Source of the DNA: Mugil cephalus
Taxonomy: Eukaryota; Chordata; Actinopteri; Mugiliformes; Mugilidae
Reading direction: 5' to 3'
DNA length: 64,000 nucleotides
Assembly: GCF_022458985.1 (NCBI RefSeq)
Contig: NC_061785.1
Span: 6,748,204 to 6,812,203 of the forward strand
Position 1 is the stretch's first letter; each line of letters opens with the position of its first letter. A program made the position numbers and the translations under genes. Shown piece by piece: positions 37,992 to 52,229 of this stretch. A model generated the notes under the pieces. That model ran no database searches and had not been told where the DNA came from. It was given only the letters and a program-made list of their open reading frames with translations.

Positions 37992-40134
37992 TCAGGAGAA
38001 GTTGATGCTCCCAGCAGAGGTGTAGTATCCAGTGCAATCTGCAGAATATCTCTGGGACAACAGGACCGTGTTCAGCTCAAACTCCCCAAAAGAATAGGCA
38101 CCAAATTTCTGCAACAGAAATAAATACGATAAAGCAAAAAATGTCGATATCGCTTTAGGCCATTTGTCTTCAACGCACCTTCTAAACAACAATGTAAAAG
38201 TCGGCACGGTGCTAAAAAAACAAAAAACAAAAACAAAAAGTCGACCTTACTGGCTAACACAGTACAGAGAAAGGAAGCTGTCAGCCACGGACATGCCGTT
38301 ACCATAGTAACGTGCCAAAGAGCATCTGCTAGGCACCTTCGTGTCATTTTCAAGAGGCCGACAACAACATTGTTATTCCGACAAAGAGCTTCTCTGCCAC
38401 GGGAGGAGGAGATGAAGGTGAATTTCGGAGCCGTTTTATCTCAAGTGTCAATTTGGTCTGAAGTGGCAGTTCAGACGTCACTCAAAACAAAACCTAAAAG
38501 ATCAACTTGAATACCTTTTTAAAAAAAAAAACAAAAAAAAACAGTCATTCAACTCTTCCCACTTTTAATTCAGATGTGTCCTTGTATTTCTGATTAAAGG
38601 ATGAACTTAATGTGTGAATAATTATTATAATTTCTATGTGTTACTGTAAAAGGGGGGGTTGTTATCAATTAAGCACCTATAATGATCTACAGTTCTCTCA
38701 ACAGTTGTACCCAGAACTTGACGTTGAAGAGCGGCTCATACATTACACCAATCAGGCATAACATTATGACCACCTTCCTCCCTTGTGCCTCTAAAGCAGT
38801 TGTGTCTTTGGGTCCTATGGGTTGAGGGGAGGGGCCTCTGTGGATCATCCCACGGATACTTGATCAGTTTGGGATCAGGTCAACACCTTGTGCTGTTTTT
38901 CATGTTTTTTTTTTTTTTGTGTGTGTCTGTGTCAGGCTGCATCCTGCTGTCATCAAGGAGTGTCATTGCTATGGGGTCTAGGTGGGTCTGGTCTAGGTGG
39001 GCGGACATCGACACAAATGCCAGGTCCAAAATCTTCCCAGCAGAACATTAAATTGTCACGAGATGGTTTAAATCTTATCTACTTCTCCTGTCAGTGGTTT
39101 TAATGTTATGGCTGATGGGTGTATATAGCTTTTCATATTGTAAAAAAAGTGCAAACAAAATTATTCATGAGTTAATTTGGCACTTTTTTAATTTTTTTGC
39201 TATTTTCACTTCTAGTTAGAAGCCAAAACTGCATTTAATTGAGTGTGTACCTCGGCTATAAGCAACGACAATGAAGTTTAATCTAATCCTTTTTTTTTTT
39301 TTTGATTAATCATTGCAACATTTACCATTTACCATGTAACACAATGTGACAAAACATGTATGTGTTGCTTCGGTGACAAGGTCCAGGTGTTGACCTACTG
39401 GGACACTTCAACAGAACTGGGGCAAATTGTTAAGGGCCCATTATAGTTAAACATTCACAGAACAGGTTCATTATCAACCAGAATGAATCCAAGTGTTTCC
39501 CTTCCTACTAGTTGCCCCGGCCTGGAGAAGATAAAAGTCATAAATAAACATGTTTGGGATTTAAAAACCCGAATTCCGTGACCTAAGGAGATCAAGAGGT
39601 TTATTCCCCGGCTAATCTGGGAGACGTAATCGTTTAGTCCAGGCCTGAAATCAAAACACCCATTGAAGCAGTTGATGGCTCCATAATTAGCCTGATTATG
39701 CTCTGTGCGTGCTTGTGTACCGTTTCACCCATGGACTGAAATCTCTCTATTTAAAGAGCCGTTCGTTGGCAAGCTCTCATCTGACTCAAAATATGGAAAT
39801 GTGGAAATGTCATTCACAGCTGGAAACCGGAGTGAACGGAGCACGTAGGGCGTTGCATCAGTGGTATGGTGCAACACTGACTAATTAAGATTCTTTATAT
39901 ATTTCAGTTTTAAAATATCTCCACGTTTTAGGCTGCACGTGTAAGATTCAGGGTTTTTTGACAGTGCATAGAAAATGTGTGCTATGTTAGATATTATAAA
40001 TATCATATATAACATTACTAAAATATAGAGAGTTAGATTCATGTTAATGTGTATTTAAAGAAAATATGTGGGGGGAAATTAAAATATATATATATGTGTC
40101 TGTTGAAGACTTATAGTGTTACAAGAGGTAGAAG

Positions 40135-40173
<39 letters not shown>

Positions 40174-43100
40174 AGAAATGGGAGAAAGAGATGCAGCTTG
40201 AGACGTGGGAAAAAAATGATTTCACAACAATGGAAAAGTACAACATCTCTTTCTTGGAGTGGAAAACTACTACCAAAGATGACTGAAGCTCCTGTAGCAG
40301 TAACAGGGCGACTCATGTCCATTGTGTTCTGGCCTGAACTGCACAGTCATTACAAAATACTGGGAACAAACTAAGGTGAAAAAATATGTGGAAAAAACGT
40401 CACATGGGAACAGTGATCCCACACAAAGGTTGAGGCCTTATATCTGGGGTTAAGATCAGACAGTGTGAAAGAGAAGAAATATATGCACAACATTCTCCTT
40501 CTCTGGTGAGAAAGCGTTTACAAGGAGATGGTTTAAATAAAGATCCTCCTTCGTTTAAGGACTGGATCAAATTGTTCAACCCCCACATGTTTTGTACATA
40601 TTATTTAATATTTTTAATGTTTTTTTATGCAACAAGGACCAAGGCAAATTCCTTGAAGTTACAAATATACTTGGCAATAAAGTATTTTCTGATTCTGAAC
40701 TACATAACAACTTATTAGCAATATACTGTGTAAAAAGATTAAGACCATAAAGACGTCCTTGTTTTGACAAGGGCATTTAACACTTCCATAAAGATTTGCC
40801 GTCTAGATCAAGAATATTATACTTTTTTAGGTCATTAGAATAATGAAAGTGAAGAGGTCTCCAGTCTAATATTTTAGCTGCAGCATGTATATTCTAAAAG
40901 AAAAAATCTCATGTGAGCTACACATTCATCTGGAGTAAATTTCCTCTAACCTTCAGTATGTTTCTGGCATCAAAAGCCTCTCTTTCGCTTGTTTGTCTTC
41001 CTGCTCCGCCCCCGTCTTCACCTGCAAAAAGGCAGGAGTGTAAAAGACATGTAACATGGAAGAGAAAAATACAGATAAGTTATCTCGGAGATTGAAATCA
41101 ACATGTTTACGAGCTACAGCTGTTGTGCGACAGAACCGAGGCCATATAGTTGGTAAATTGTTTTTTTGGAACGGGAGCCGAGTAGGAGGGAACACGCTGA
41201 ATTATAAAAAGAGCTTGTCCGCACGGCGGTAAACACGGTGAGCGCGCGGTATGGCCCCTCGCTTGGTCAGGCCCGGTGCAAATTTGAGAACTGCTGCTGG
41301 ACTTGATCCACGTCCAAAGTGAATGAAGCCTTTGTCAGCGTACTTGGAAAACACGCCTGCTTTGGTGCACGTAAACACGGCTGTGGCCAAACACAGAAAT
41401 ACCTCCCTGATTCCTCTCAGCACAAATTTGTTGTTGTAATTGTTCCAGACCAGGCTTTGTCGTCACTGCAGCTCCGGCCCAAGCCAGAAAGATAATGAGG
41501 GGACATTGGGAAATAGGTTGACGGCAGCAGCTGCTACCACTACGATACCAGCAGGTCAATAACTTCCTTGGTTTCGTGCCAGAATGTAACGTAATGTCTT
41601 TACCCGTGGAGTCCTTTCTGAAAAGAGTGTTCATCACGGTGCCGTGCAGCTTCACTCTGTCCCACTCTCTGACCATGAGCCCCGCGGAGACAAAATGCTC
41701 CACCAGCCGGTCCGCAATCACCTGCAACCTGACGTGTGGAAATAACTCATGAAATAGCCAGGGGTCGGATTTTCACAGTTTAAAACCCACATTTAATGAG
41801 TGGTGTATGCACACACTTGTCGGAGCGGTCTTTCGCGTTGACTTTGGCGTACAGCACGTCCACCATGGCCGGGTCATCGTTCATGTACTCTACGCCCGTC
41901 ACCTCCAGGGGCAGAGGTTTTCCCTCAGTGATGTCCCTGATGAGAGGCGACACAAAAGCAGGTCACTGCAGCAGTGCAACACGAACACGGTGTATTAAGC
42001 AATAAGTGAGCAACATTTCGTCCTTGAAGGTGACGCGTTGAAAGTGGGGAAAAAATGGCCCGACTGGAAGGGTTTGTGCAACTTTAACAGGAATCAGTTT
42101 GCGATGGCTGGATGAGTGGGTCAAGGCATTTCCAAAACTGCAGCTCTGGTGGGGTGTTCCCAGGCTGTATTTGCTCAGTATGTGGTCACTCTTATCAAAA
42201 GTGGCCCAAGGAAAGAAAAAGCGATTAACTGGATCATGGGTTCACTGATTCATGCGTGGTGGTGACGTGCAGATCGATACTGAAATATCGATACTCTCGA
42301 TACCAGATCTTTCACTCTGAATTACTCTGATGTCTTGTATTCTTTATGAAGCTATGATTTGAAACACACTATTTTTTTTAAGGTTTACCAGACACATTAC
42401 GGTGTATTTACACAAAGTATCGGTATCGGATCAGTATCGCCAGTATCAGTCTGAATTTAACTCAATATCGGATCAGAAAGGAAATTGGTGGTATCGAATA
42501 TCACTAATGTGTGGTACAAACTAACAGGTGAACAAGTGAAAAAGTTAAATTCGATTCTGACAGGAAGTTGTCAGAAGAACTGACTCCTGTGAGCATCACA
42601 ACTGGACCACGGAGCAACAGACAAAGATTCTCATTATCTTTTATACCAGTGGTTCTCAACAGGTCCGGCTTCGGGACCCACCATCACACCTTAAGAACAA
42701 GCCGTGAAGAAAATTTTCAACTTCTTAAATTTATTGAATGAAATGATTGTGCAGGTTGAACCTGAGATGGTAGAATAAAATATCACAGTATGAAAACACA
42801 TACAAACAAATGTAATAATAAAGCAAAACGTCAAGCAAGTGGCGATGCTAGAGCGGGAACTATTCCCTTTTATGCTCAATTAGCTGCATTTTAATTAATT
42901 AATTATTATTTTAACAGACTCTACAGTGCTTTTATGTACAAACATGAAATAAAGACTGAGAAGAAGTCAAAATATGTAGCTTTAGCTGAGTATCCACAAC
43001 AGTGTCCTATTAAAACTATTCAGTCACTTATTCAAGCATTAACCTTAATCTGACGTGACAGTCAGAACATTTCACCAACAGCCTTTTTTAAACAGACTCA

Positions 43101-44968
43101 GTTGGTGTTTTCATGCAAAATAAATTAAATCCCTGTGTCATACCTGCATTTCGCTAAATTAGCATATGTAAATAAACTAAATATCCTCCTTGTTATCTGT
43201 GTCTTTTCTTTCTTGCAGTTGCTATGAGACAACTTGTATTTACTTGTATATTTTAACTGAAGCAATGTTTTTTGTCATGGCCTGCGTGGGTCATTGGTCT
43301 GAGTGTAGTTGCATTCCCATCATCTCTATTACCTACTGGTGGTGTCTAGGCTAATTAGCTGGTGTTTTTTTTTTTTTTTATTTCTGTGGCTAGGCTAATT
43401 GTATCTCGTTTCTGACATAGTTAGTAGCTGACCACTGGGCTGCTGGTTGGTTGTCCAGTTGGACCCGGCTTCTGAGGGAGTTTTGCCTTAGATCATGGCA
43501 CAAGGGAGTGTAACATCTCGTCCTGTGTATTAATGAATTGGGACAAAATCGAGGGTACACAGTAGGGCTGTCATAATGTCACATTTTCACTTCTGACACA
43601 ATAACGATATTATCATAGTATCAACAAAAATGTAAATAATAATCCCAATGTCCAGGAAATGCATCTTTAACTTATGTCGTTTTCTTTCTTACGGGAGATG
43701 AATGAACGGAACGAAAGCAGATGTAAAACACACACTGTATTACACAATGTCATCATCATATGTGCACACCGTCAATACCTGGTTTACCGCAACAGTCCTA
43801 GTACACAGCACAGATTCGTAGGTTATAGATCACTTTGTTGCTGCATTTCATAGGCTTTGTTAACGATAAGAAAAGCACAAATCTCACGTGTATCACCAAG
43901 TTTTGTTTTGTATTCATCTAAATTAAGTTAAAATCACGCTTGGCCCCTACCTGATGAAGTTCTGACACTCTTGGAGGTGTTCACATGCTTTTCTCACTTC
44001 CATGTCATTCAGTAGAGCCATGGTGCCGACGGTCAGGTGAAGCTTTGCAGGATTCTGAAAGATGCTTCCCTCTACTCCGTGATCCTACACGTGAGACAAG
44101 GACAAATTGTGAGTACAGAATTCATTTACGATGCAACGCAACACCACAAACCCCTCGCTGTACCTGCGCACACTGCTGCAACACCTCATCTTTAAATTTG
44201 AGGAATCCTTCTTGGATTTTCGAATCGTTCAGGGGGAACGACAGGAAGTGCGTGAAGGGCTGCTTCTTCCGGAAACTCTCGACAAGGACTTCGACTCGCG
44301 TGAGTGCAGATGAAACTGCCGCTTTGCTGGAACCTGTGATGACTGTAAAACACAAAAGAGGAAAGTGAAGGGACAAACTTCTGCACCCTCGTCAGCTTTA
44401 TTGTGGCGATATTTGAACCTCAGCACCCACCAATCTGTCCTTCCACCCCTTGCTTTGGGATGTTAATCGATGTCTTCGTATCAAACTCCAGGCGCTTACG
44501 TGTTTCTCCTTTTTTGCCTATGATATATCTGCAGGACAGACAAAAAAAAAACAAGAAAAACAGACACACTTTAATTATGCTGCTGGGAAACTGAACCCAA
44601 TTTAAAACCAAATGTGCAGATGACCCACTTGTAAAGAACACTTGGCACATCAATTGCACAGCGGTATCCTTTATCAGTTTGTTCAATGAACTGCGTGTCA
44701 CAGGTTTCCTCATCTGCAAGCTCATCACTCTCTAGAAGCAAACAAATGTATTTTATTAGCCAACATTGCTACAGCCTGACAACTGTGTCAGTGGCTCAAT
44801 GCAGATGTATATTCCAGCTATTATTATTATTATTGTGACAGTTCTTGACTCACCTGTTGTTCCCATGTAAGAGAACTCTTCTTCTTCCTCATAATGTTCT
44901 TCTTTAATTATATTTCTACGGTATATTCTCCCATTTATGTTTAGAAGGGGTGGCCGTAAAACATCCAT
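37992..44968 (-). CDS. ascc1: ascc1: activating signal cointegrator 1 complex subunit 1, 9 coding exons
   Basis: ASCC1 is a nuclear subunit of the ASC-1 complex (with ASCC2, ASCC3 and TRIP4), which acts in transcriptional coactivation and alkylation-damage repair. Coding exons on the minus strand: 44968-44854, 44731-44629, 44528-44431, 44342-44164, 44084-43951, 41936-41817, 41728-41604, 41021-40951, 38108-37992. They sum to 1,062 nt (353 aa plus stop), and every junction keeps frame. Residues 1-38 start MDVLRPPLLNINGRIYRR and turn acidic. A KH domain begins near 70 with the GKKG loop at 77-80. The 2H phosphoesterase-like domain follows, with HLT at 181-183 and HGT at 278-280, so both catalytic HxT motifs are intact. 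The C-terminus ends in SAGSINFS. The human protein is about the same length. Exon 8 is Gly-rich and less conserved, with a weak GTTAGA donor. The gene is divergent from anapc16. Confidence 0.93.
38747..39122 (+). mobile_element. Non-autonomous DNA transposon, family A copy 4, in the last ascc1 intron
   Basis: Intact ends ACACCAATCAGGCATAACAT and GGCTGATGGGTGTA (the inverted complement). Internal phrases shared with copy 1: CACGGATACTTGATCAGTTT, GTCATCAAGGAGTGTCATTG and CAGCAGAACATTAAATTGTC. Confidence 0.75.
40141..40170. repeat. (AT)n microsatellite
   Basis: Thirty bases of uninterrupted AT, inside the last ascc1 intron. Confidence 0.9.
40560..40702 (+). repeat. LINE 3' tail
   Basis: Ends in ATACTTGGCAATAAAGTATT then TTCTGATTCTGA, the usual 3' terminus of a fish L2-type LINE. 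It is embedded in an ascc1 intron, antisense to the gene. Confidence 0.6.
42060..42520. repeat. Two adjacent dispersed repeats in an ascc1 intron
   Basis: 42,070-42,190 resembles the 34.2-kb repeat. 42,255-42,515 contains CGATACTGAAATATCGATAC and GGTATCGGATCAGTATCGCC, the GTATCG-rich module also seen at 18.9 and 45.2 kb (hAT-type MITE by inference). Confidence 0.5.
43295..43535. repeat. Dispersed repeat, relative of 24.4-25.0 kb
   Basis: Shares GGCTAATTAGCTGGTGT, a GTAGCTGAC segment and CACAAGGGAGTGTAACAT followed by CCTGTGTATTAATGA with the spock2-side repeat pair. It lies in an ascc1 intron. Confidence 0.5.
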
Positions 44969-45169
44969 ACTGTGGGCTAGCAAACGTTGGTTAAAAGTAT
45001 ACAAAATTAGCGGTGTAAATTCAATAACGGATGAAACTTTAGCAAATTATCACCACAGAAGAATGTCTGAATTCGAGTATTAAAACTTATTCAGCTAGAT
45101 TGTAGCTACAACACGACTGCTTAGTTGACGACGGTTTCGTCGCTTTACGGCATCTACGTCTACCAGTAG

Positions 45170-45612
45170 TAGTGTGCGATACCGCTAGATTTGGTATCGA
45201 TCCGATAAAAGGAAACTATCGGTCCAGTATCGCCGATACTGAATGAATTTTCATGAATTTAAATAGTTTTTGTGACTTGCCTTTGGATTATTAATCAGAT
45301 GAAATCTAAAACAGAATCTGGGAAACTTTCTAAATAAATACAAAATGCTTTATTATCACAATAAAAGTTTTTGTCCAGAAACAACACTAAATTATTCCCC
45401 GAGAACAAATGAAAATAAATTATTTTTCAGTGTTCAGAAAATAGAATACAAATATAAAGCTAAACCTCTCCTTTCATTGAACTTCTTTCTGTTCTGTTTT
45501 GTTCTTTTAAATAAACAAAGTATACAAAATTATCTCTTCAGTACAGTCGGACAAGAGGGAAACTGAAACATGAGCATCGATCTCATTATATTGTATCGAT
45601 CAACAGAGTTTG
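45170..45612. mobile_element. GTATCG-rich DNA-transposon fragment (hAT-type by inference)
   Basis: Starts GTGTGCGATACCGCTAGATT, continues TTGGTATCGATCCGATAA and TCGGTCCAGTATCGCCGATA, and ends near GATCTCATTATATTGTATCG. It is related to the modules at 18.9 and 42.3 kb and has no coding capacity. Confidence 0.5.
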
Positions 45613-46239
45613 TATCGACACTTCAGTTCAAAAAGCTCATAACACGGAGTAAGTACGGCGAGTCACGAAGTCCAAAATTGTCGCGAGAGAAATGCAATTC
45701 AGTTATTGTGGATTGGGAAAATGAAATTATATCAATAACATCTACTTTGTTGCACAGCCAGCGACTAAAATAATCAATTTCACAAGCAAATGAGCAAATC
45801 ATTTCGTTTCCTTCCCGATAAGGAAACAGAATCCGACACAAAACCTAACGTAAACGGATGTTTTTTTTTTATGTCGTAAACCAGCGGTTGAACGTCTAAA
45901 CAAACGAGGGGATTTTTAAAGACGTTGTGTATTCACTTAGGTTTTGACGGTAAGTTGTACCTTTAAGAAACATGTTGTCATGTTACGTGTAGTTACATTG
46001 ATAATCTCTGTCGTTTTTTTGTTTGTTTGTTTTTGTTTTTTTTACATCGAGTTAGCTTTCCTGTTAGCCACCCAGTATTAGCTCACTTGCTTGGAGACTA
46101 ACGTAAAACCAAAATAGCCTTCGTTAAACTCGTTTAATGCAGGTTACGAATGCCATAACACAACTAAACAAATCACCGAGGAGGCTGTAATGTGTTACTT
46201 GGGTATGTGTGGTGTCGTATATGGTGGTGGAATGTTATG

Positions 46240-46350
46240 GGAGGGTACATGGCATGTTGCATGTTTTTGTTTTTGTGAAAAATGTGCTGTATTCTCGTGA
46301 CTGTGGAGACATTGTGTGCAAAGGACAAATAAAACATCTATCTATCTATC
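46240..46350 (+). repeat. LINE 3' tail with (ATCT)n
   Basis: TTGTGTGCAAAGGACAAATA followed by AAAC and four ATCT units, typical of the 3' end of a fish non-LTR element. It lies about 150 bases upstream of the anapc16 ATG. Confidence 0.5.
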
Positions 46351-46495
46351 TTGATTGCTCTTTTGACTAACGTTAACTATCTTACTATTAAACGTAAACC
46401 ATCAGTCGTGTTCAGGTGCTCTTCATAAATACAAGTGAATAAGCAGATCGTTGTTTTTTTTTTCGTGTGTGTTTGTTTAAAAGTTTCCTGAGGCC

Positions 46496-48843
<2,348 letters not shown>

Positions 48844-48869
48844 ATACAGAGATTCACATGCCTTTGGTA

Positions 48870-49039
48870 AATAAATCAGCCGAACGGAACGACGACAGAA
48901 GGTCTATATCAGTCCATCGCGGATATTCCTTCGTTGGAGTTTTATTCTATATCGCAAAAACTGAATGTTACATGTGTTATTTAATCACTTTTACTATTGT
49001 ATGTTGTCTGTTTTTTAAATAACCGTTTAGAATATTAAA
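48870..49039 (+). terminator. anapc16: Candidate anapc16 poly(A) signals
   Basis: AATAAA at 48,870-48,875, 27 bases after the stop, and ATTAAA at 49,034-49,039. Either would give a short 3' UTR; the choice cannot be made from sequence. Confidence 0.4.
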
Positions 49040-49099
49040 CAAACAAAACTTACTCTGTATCCGTTTATTTATTTAAATGCTGCCAAAACTGTCAAGGTG

Positions 49100-50240
49100 T
49101 CAAAACACAGATCAGCCACCACAATAAAACCACCAAAATGTTTTCACACGCCTCGATATCAGACCCAGGATCAAGTCTTTCAGCAGCCTCCAGCTCAGCG
49201 TGTTGGCTCGGATCAAACGTGCTGGCCTTCATTCGCCGTCTGCATCTGTGAGCCTGACGCTGCTTTTCCTTCCTTGGACCACTCTTGATGTATTCAATAC
49301 ACCGATCAGCCACAACATTAAAACCACTAAATAAGACGGTGAGACAGTTAATAACATTGACCGCCCAGCAGACCACAATTCAGTGGTGGACCACTGTTCA
49401 GTGGTCTGCGGGGAAACTTTTGGAGCTGGCATTCATTGGTGTGGATGTTACTTAGACATGTAGCGCCCACCTAGACCAGACCAGGTCCCCCTCTCCACCC
49501 CGTAGCAATGACACTCCTTGAAGGCAGCAGCCAGACCCGTATATGAGCTAACCCACATGTTAGATGCCTCTAGCCAATATTCACCCATAGAGAAGTGATG
49601 TTTGATAAGATTTTATGTAGGAAAAATAAAGTCATACCATCATTAATGTGTATCTAAAGTTAACCGAGCCGTATGCTAGCCTTATGCTAGCTAGTTATCT
49701 AGGCTAAAGGCATAGAAAAATAGCAGCTACCGTCATATATACTGTGAAACCCATGTGTGCATGTAATTTATGTCTTTGTATATAGACAAATTTAACTGAT
49801 GCATAACTTTGCCTTGGTTACTACTAAGTTATTACAGCTAGTGTGCTAATGCTATAATGATAATACCAGAGTTTTTATAGTTTTTCTGAGTAGTTTCAAA
49901 CTTTTAACGATAATGGATGAACACGGAGACTGAGGAGAAGGTAAACACAGCTCCATGACTGATGATTGGGCTGCAAAGTATTTTACAGGCTCATTTAAGA
50001 TATTCAAAGTAAGTAGACGCTGGGATATTTAAGTGAGGGCCTTTTGCATAACAGGTGAAAATAAGACATTTATTTCAACATAGCACATCTGCACCACAGA
50101 GGCCCCGCCCCTCAACCCATAGCACCCATAGGACCAACACTAACAACACTGTGTTACCGGACACCCTCAGAAGGGCCTTGTCCGTTCTCTGATTAAGTCA
50201 ATGTTGTTTTGGAGGCACAAGGGAGACCTACACAATATTA
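49100..50240 (-). mobile_element. Family A DNA transposon copy 5 (minus), with internal insertion
   Basis: A minus-oriented copy begins at ACACCGATCAGCCACAACAT (49,299). It continues with CATTCATTGGTGTGGATGTT, CCACCTAGACCAGACCAGGT and GTAGCAATGACACTCCTTGA to about 49,540. It resumes at about 50,098 with CCCGCCCCTCAACCCATAGC and ends CACAAGGGAGACCTACACAA at 50,230. The 49,540-50,098 segment is absent from other copies, so it is an insertion of unknown type. A stray family A end lies at 49,105-49,140 (CAGATCAGCCACCACAATAA). Confidence 0.65.
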
Positions 50241-51329
50241 AAAAAAAAAAAAAAAAGTGGGCATAATACTACGGCTAATCGGTTTAGCATTGTTGTTGGG
50301 ACAAATAATAACTTTGGTGATAAATCCCTTGAAGTGCAGCATTGTGTTTCCACACGAGTTCTCCCTAAGTAAATGTTAAAGCCCTGCTCCGTCTCTCCTC
50401 TGTGCCTTGGCCTTCGCTGCTGCACCCAGAGCAAAACAAAGAGAGCCTGTAAATAAAGTCCGACTTGGACATTCTTCGCATTAGCTGCTGTTTGTTTTTC
50501 TACGCGAGCTCTAGTTTGTCCTAATCCACTTCTCCCAATCCAATTCTGAACACGGGCGACAGAATGTGAACGGAATGTTGTGTACATGTTTTTTTGTTTT
50601 TTGTTGTTGTTTTTTTTTTCTGTTCCTTGAACGAGGCTGATGGGACCGCTTCACTTATTTTTTTTCTTCCTCCTCTTCTTCTTCTTCTTCTTCCTCTGCG
50701 TCGACCACAGGGATACGTGGATGTGCGTCGAATGTTTTGCTCAGCCGACTTGGTTGTTTTCAAACAGTCCGAGGGAAGGAACATACAGAATGTACTGTTC
50801 CGACTGACTGTCTGAGGACGGCCCTGAACACCGCAGGACACGCCTCCAGCTGGAGCTTAAATTTCCTTTTCTGAGGGGTCAACAGTTTACTTTATGACAC
50901 TTTCTAGGAATGCATTTTACAAGTTGTTCCACACTGTTCCACATATGCTGTTTTCTGCCGCTGCCCAAGGGTTTGCTGAAGCATTTGAGCTTCAGTCCGA
51001 CATTCTTTGGGTGCGAAAAAGTCACTTTTGACATCAGAACCCGCAGAACGTACTGTACCTACACGTGTTTATGTCTTTCACTTCCTCTTCAACAAAAAGT
51101 ACAGTCCGTCCCACGCCTGCTCACGTGCAGAAGCACAGCGTACATCTGGCTGCCTTCCAGACAGCTTCTCTGAGCAAACTGTGTCGTTCGTGCTGTATGG
51201 CCACAAGAGGAACGTATGCTTTTATTTTCTAGACAAAAGAAAGATTTAATTACCCTGCCGTTCTGGGCCCTGAATGAAATTTTTGGCAGCACTCATAATA
51301 GCTGCTATAAAACCGCACAAGTTAGATTA

Positions 51330-51425
51330 GATAGATTCAACTTTATGGTCATTACACATGTAGCATCTAACCTGAAGTGCAATCAGCACTAGTGCATGTA
51401 GCAGAAATGATGTGGAATATGTACA
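51330..51425 (+). repeat. LINE-derived fragment
   Basis: ATTCAACTTTATGGTCATTA and GCATCTAACCTGAAGTGCAA match the anapc16 intronic copy at 47.45 kb. Confidence 0.55.
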
Positions 51426-51604
51426 CAAACGTTTGTTTTTGTGTCCCTCTTTGTGCAATCCTGCATGTTTTCATCATTGCACCGTTCTGGGGCAAATGCA
51501 GGAAAACATTAACGCACATTTAGGGACATTTTTATTAACATTTGACCGTGTTACAGTATGCAGCTGTGTTGTTTGCATCCCCCGTGTGCCAGGATAAAAA
51601 ATTC

Positions 51605-51641
51605 TGATGTAATGCTTGAGCAAAAAAACAGGTGACGTAAT
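51605..51641 (+). promoter_or_regulatory. ddit4: Two ATF/C-EBP-type sites upstream of ddit4
   Basis: TGATGTAAT at 51,605-51,613 fits the C/EBP-ATF response element (TGATGNAAN) bound by ATF4. TGACGTAAT at 51,633-51,641 is a CRE/ATF-like site on the same face 28 bases later. Mammalian DDIT4 is a known ATF4 target. The sites lie about 400 bases upstream of the TATA box. Their function here is inferred. Confidence 0.5.
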
Positions 51642-51964
51642 GTGCGCTCACTGCAACACTGCAACCAGCTCAGCCCAGCCGGAGCGGGGGCCTGCACGGA
51701 CTTTCATCACCACACAGTTAAAGCTGCAGATGCACATACAAGCGAGGCATGTTATTTATTGCTTATGTTGACATTAAACAAAGACACACAATGGCGTCCC
51801 TGCAAGCCCAGGCAAGTCCCTGTACATTTCCACAACACTGGGGTCTGCTATTCATCAGCACCAACCCCCTCCTCCTCTTCACCCCCCTCCCTTCCTCCTC
51901 CTCCTCCTCCTGTTTGTCTTTCTTCTCTGCTGGCATGTTACCAGGCAAGATACGGGCTCAGATG

Positions 51965-52029
51965 GCGTGCCTCCGTTTTTGATTGGCCGAGCCGGCGGAG
52001 GGGGGCGTGGCCTGCGCGCTCGTATATAA
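51965..52029 (+). promoter_or_regulatory. ddit4: ddit4 core promoter: HRE cores, inverted CCAAT, TATA
   Basis: GCGTG cores of hypoxia-response elements lie at 51,965-51,969 and 52,005-52,009. GATTGG (inverted CCAAT) lies at 51,981-51,986 and TATATAAA near 52,022-52,030. Together they predict a start near 52,055. HIF-1 induction of DDIT4 is well established in mammals. Confidence 0.65.
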
Positions 52030-52054
52030 ACATTGTTGCGAGGCTCAGAGTCAC

Positions 52055-52185
52055 TGCAGCTGCTGAGAAGGAAGAGAGGAGCCGGAGAGGAGACAAGTTT
52101 CCAGACAATAGCAGTCGGAGACAATACAACAGTCCAAAAAAACAAGCGACAACGAACTCCAACGACGCATTTTCACCGCTGAACT
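52055..52185 (+). other. ddit4: ddit4 non-coding exon 1 (5' UTR)
   Basis: The start is placed about 30 bases after the TATA box. The end is the donor GAACT/GTAAGT at 52,186. Intron 1 runs to the acceptor CACCAACAG at 52,524, after a pyrimidine tract. A non-coding first exon also occurs in mammalian DDIT4. Confidence 0.6.
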
Positions 52186-52229
52186 GTAAGTACTGTGTTA
52201 CAATTTAGCAATTTGATTGTCTTTAAAGT

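Larger units (their letters stand above)
44969..46495. promoter_or_regulatory. Divergent ascc1/anapc16 interval with probable non-coding exons
   Basis: The two ATGs lie 1.5 kb apart, head to head. On the plus strand a GTAAGT donor at 45,950 (GTTTTGACG/GTAAGT) and an AG just upstream of the anapc16 ATG would define a non-coding first exon ending at 45,949. On the minus strand CCCACAG lies two bases before the ascc1 ATG and may be a 3' splice site. A GATACC/GTATCG-rich mobile fragment occupies 45,170-45,610. A LINE 3' tail with (ATCT)n lies at 46,240-46,350. No TATA box is evident. Confidence 0.45.

Noticed and set aside
41202..41423. Minus-strand frame in an ascc1 intron containing GFIHFGRGSSPAAVLKFAPG
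   Set aside because: It looked protein-like, but it is not needed for ascc1 (adjacent exons join in phase without it), lacks matching splice sites, and matches nothing I know.
51642..52208. 188-codon frame upstream of ddit4
   Set aside because: It runs through the ddit4 promoter, TATA box and non-coding exon, is low-complexity (Pro/Ser runs from CTC repeats), and has no family resemblance.
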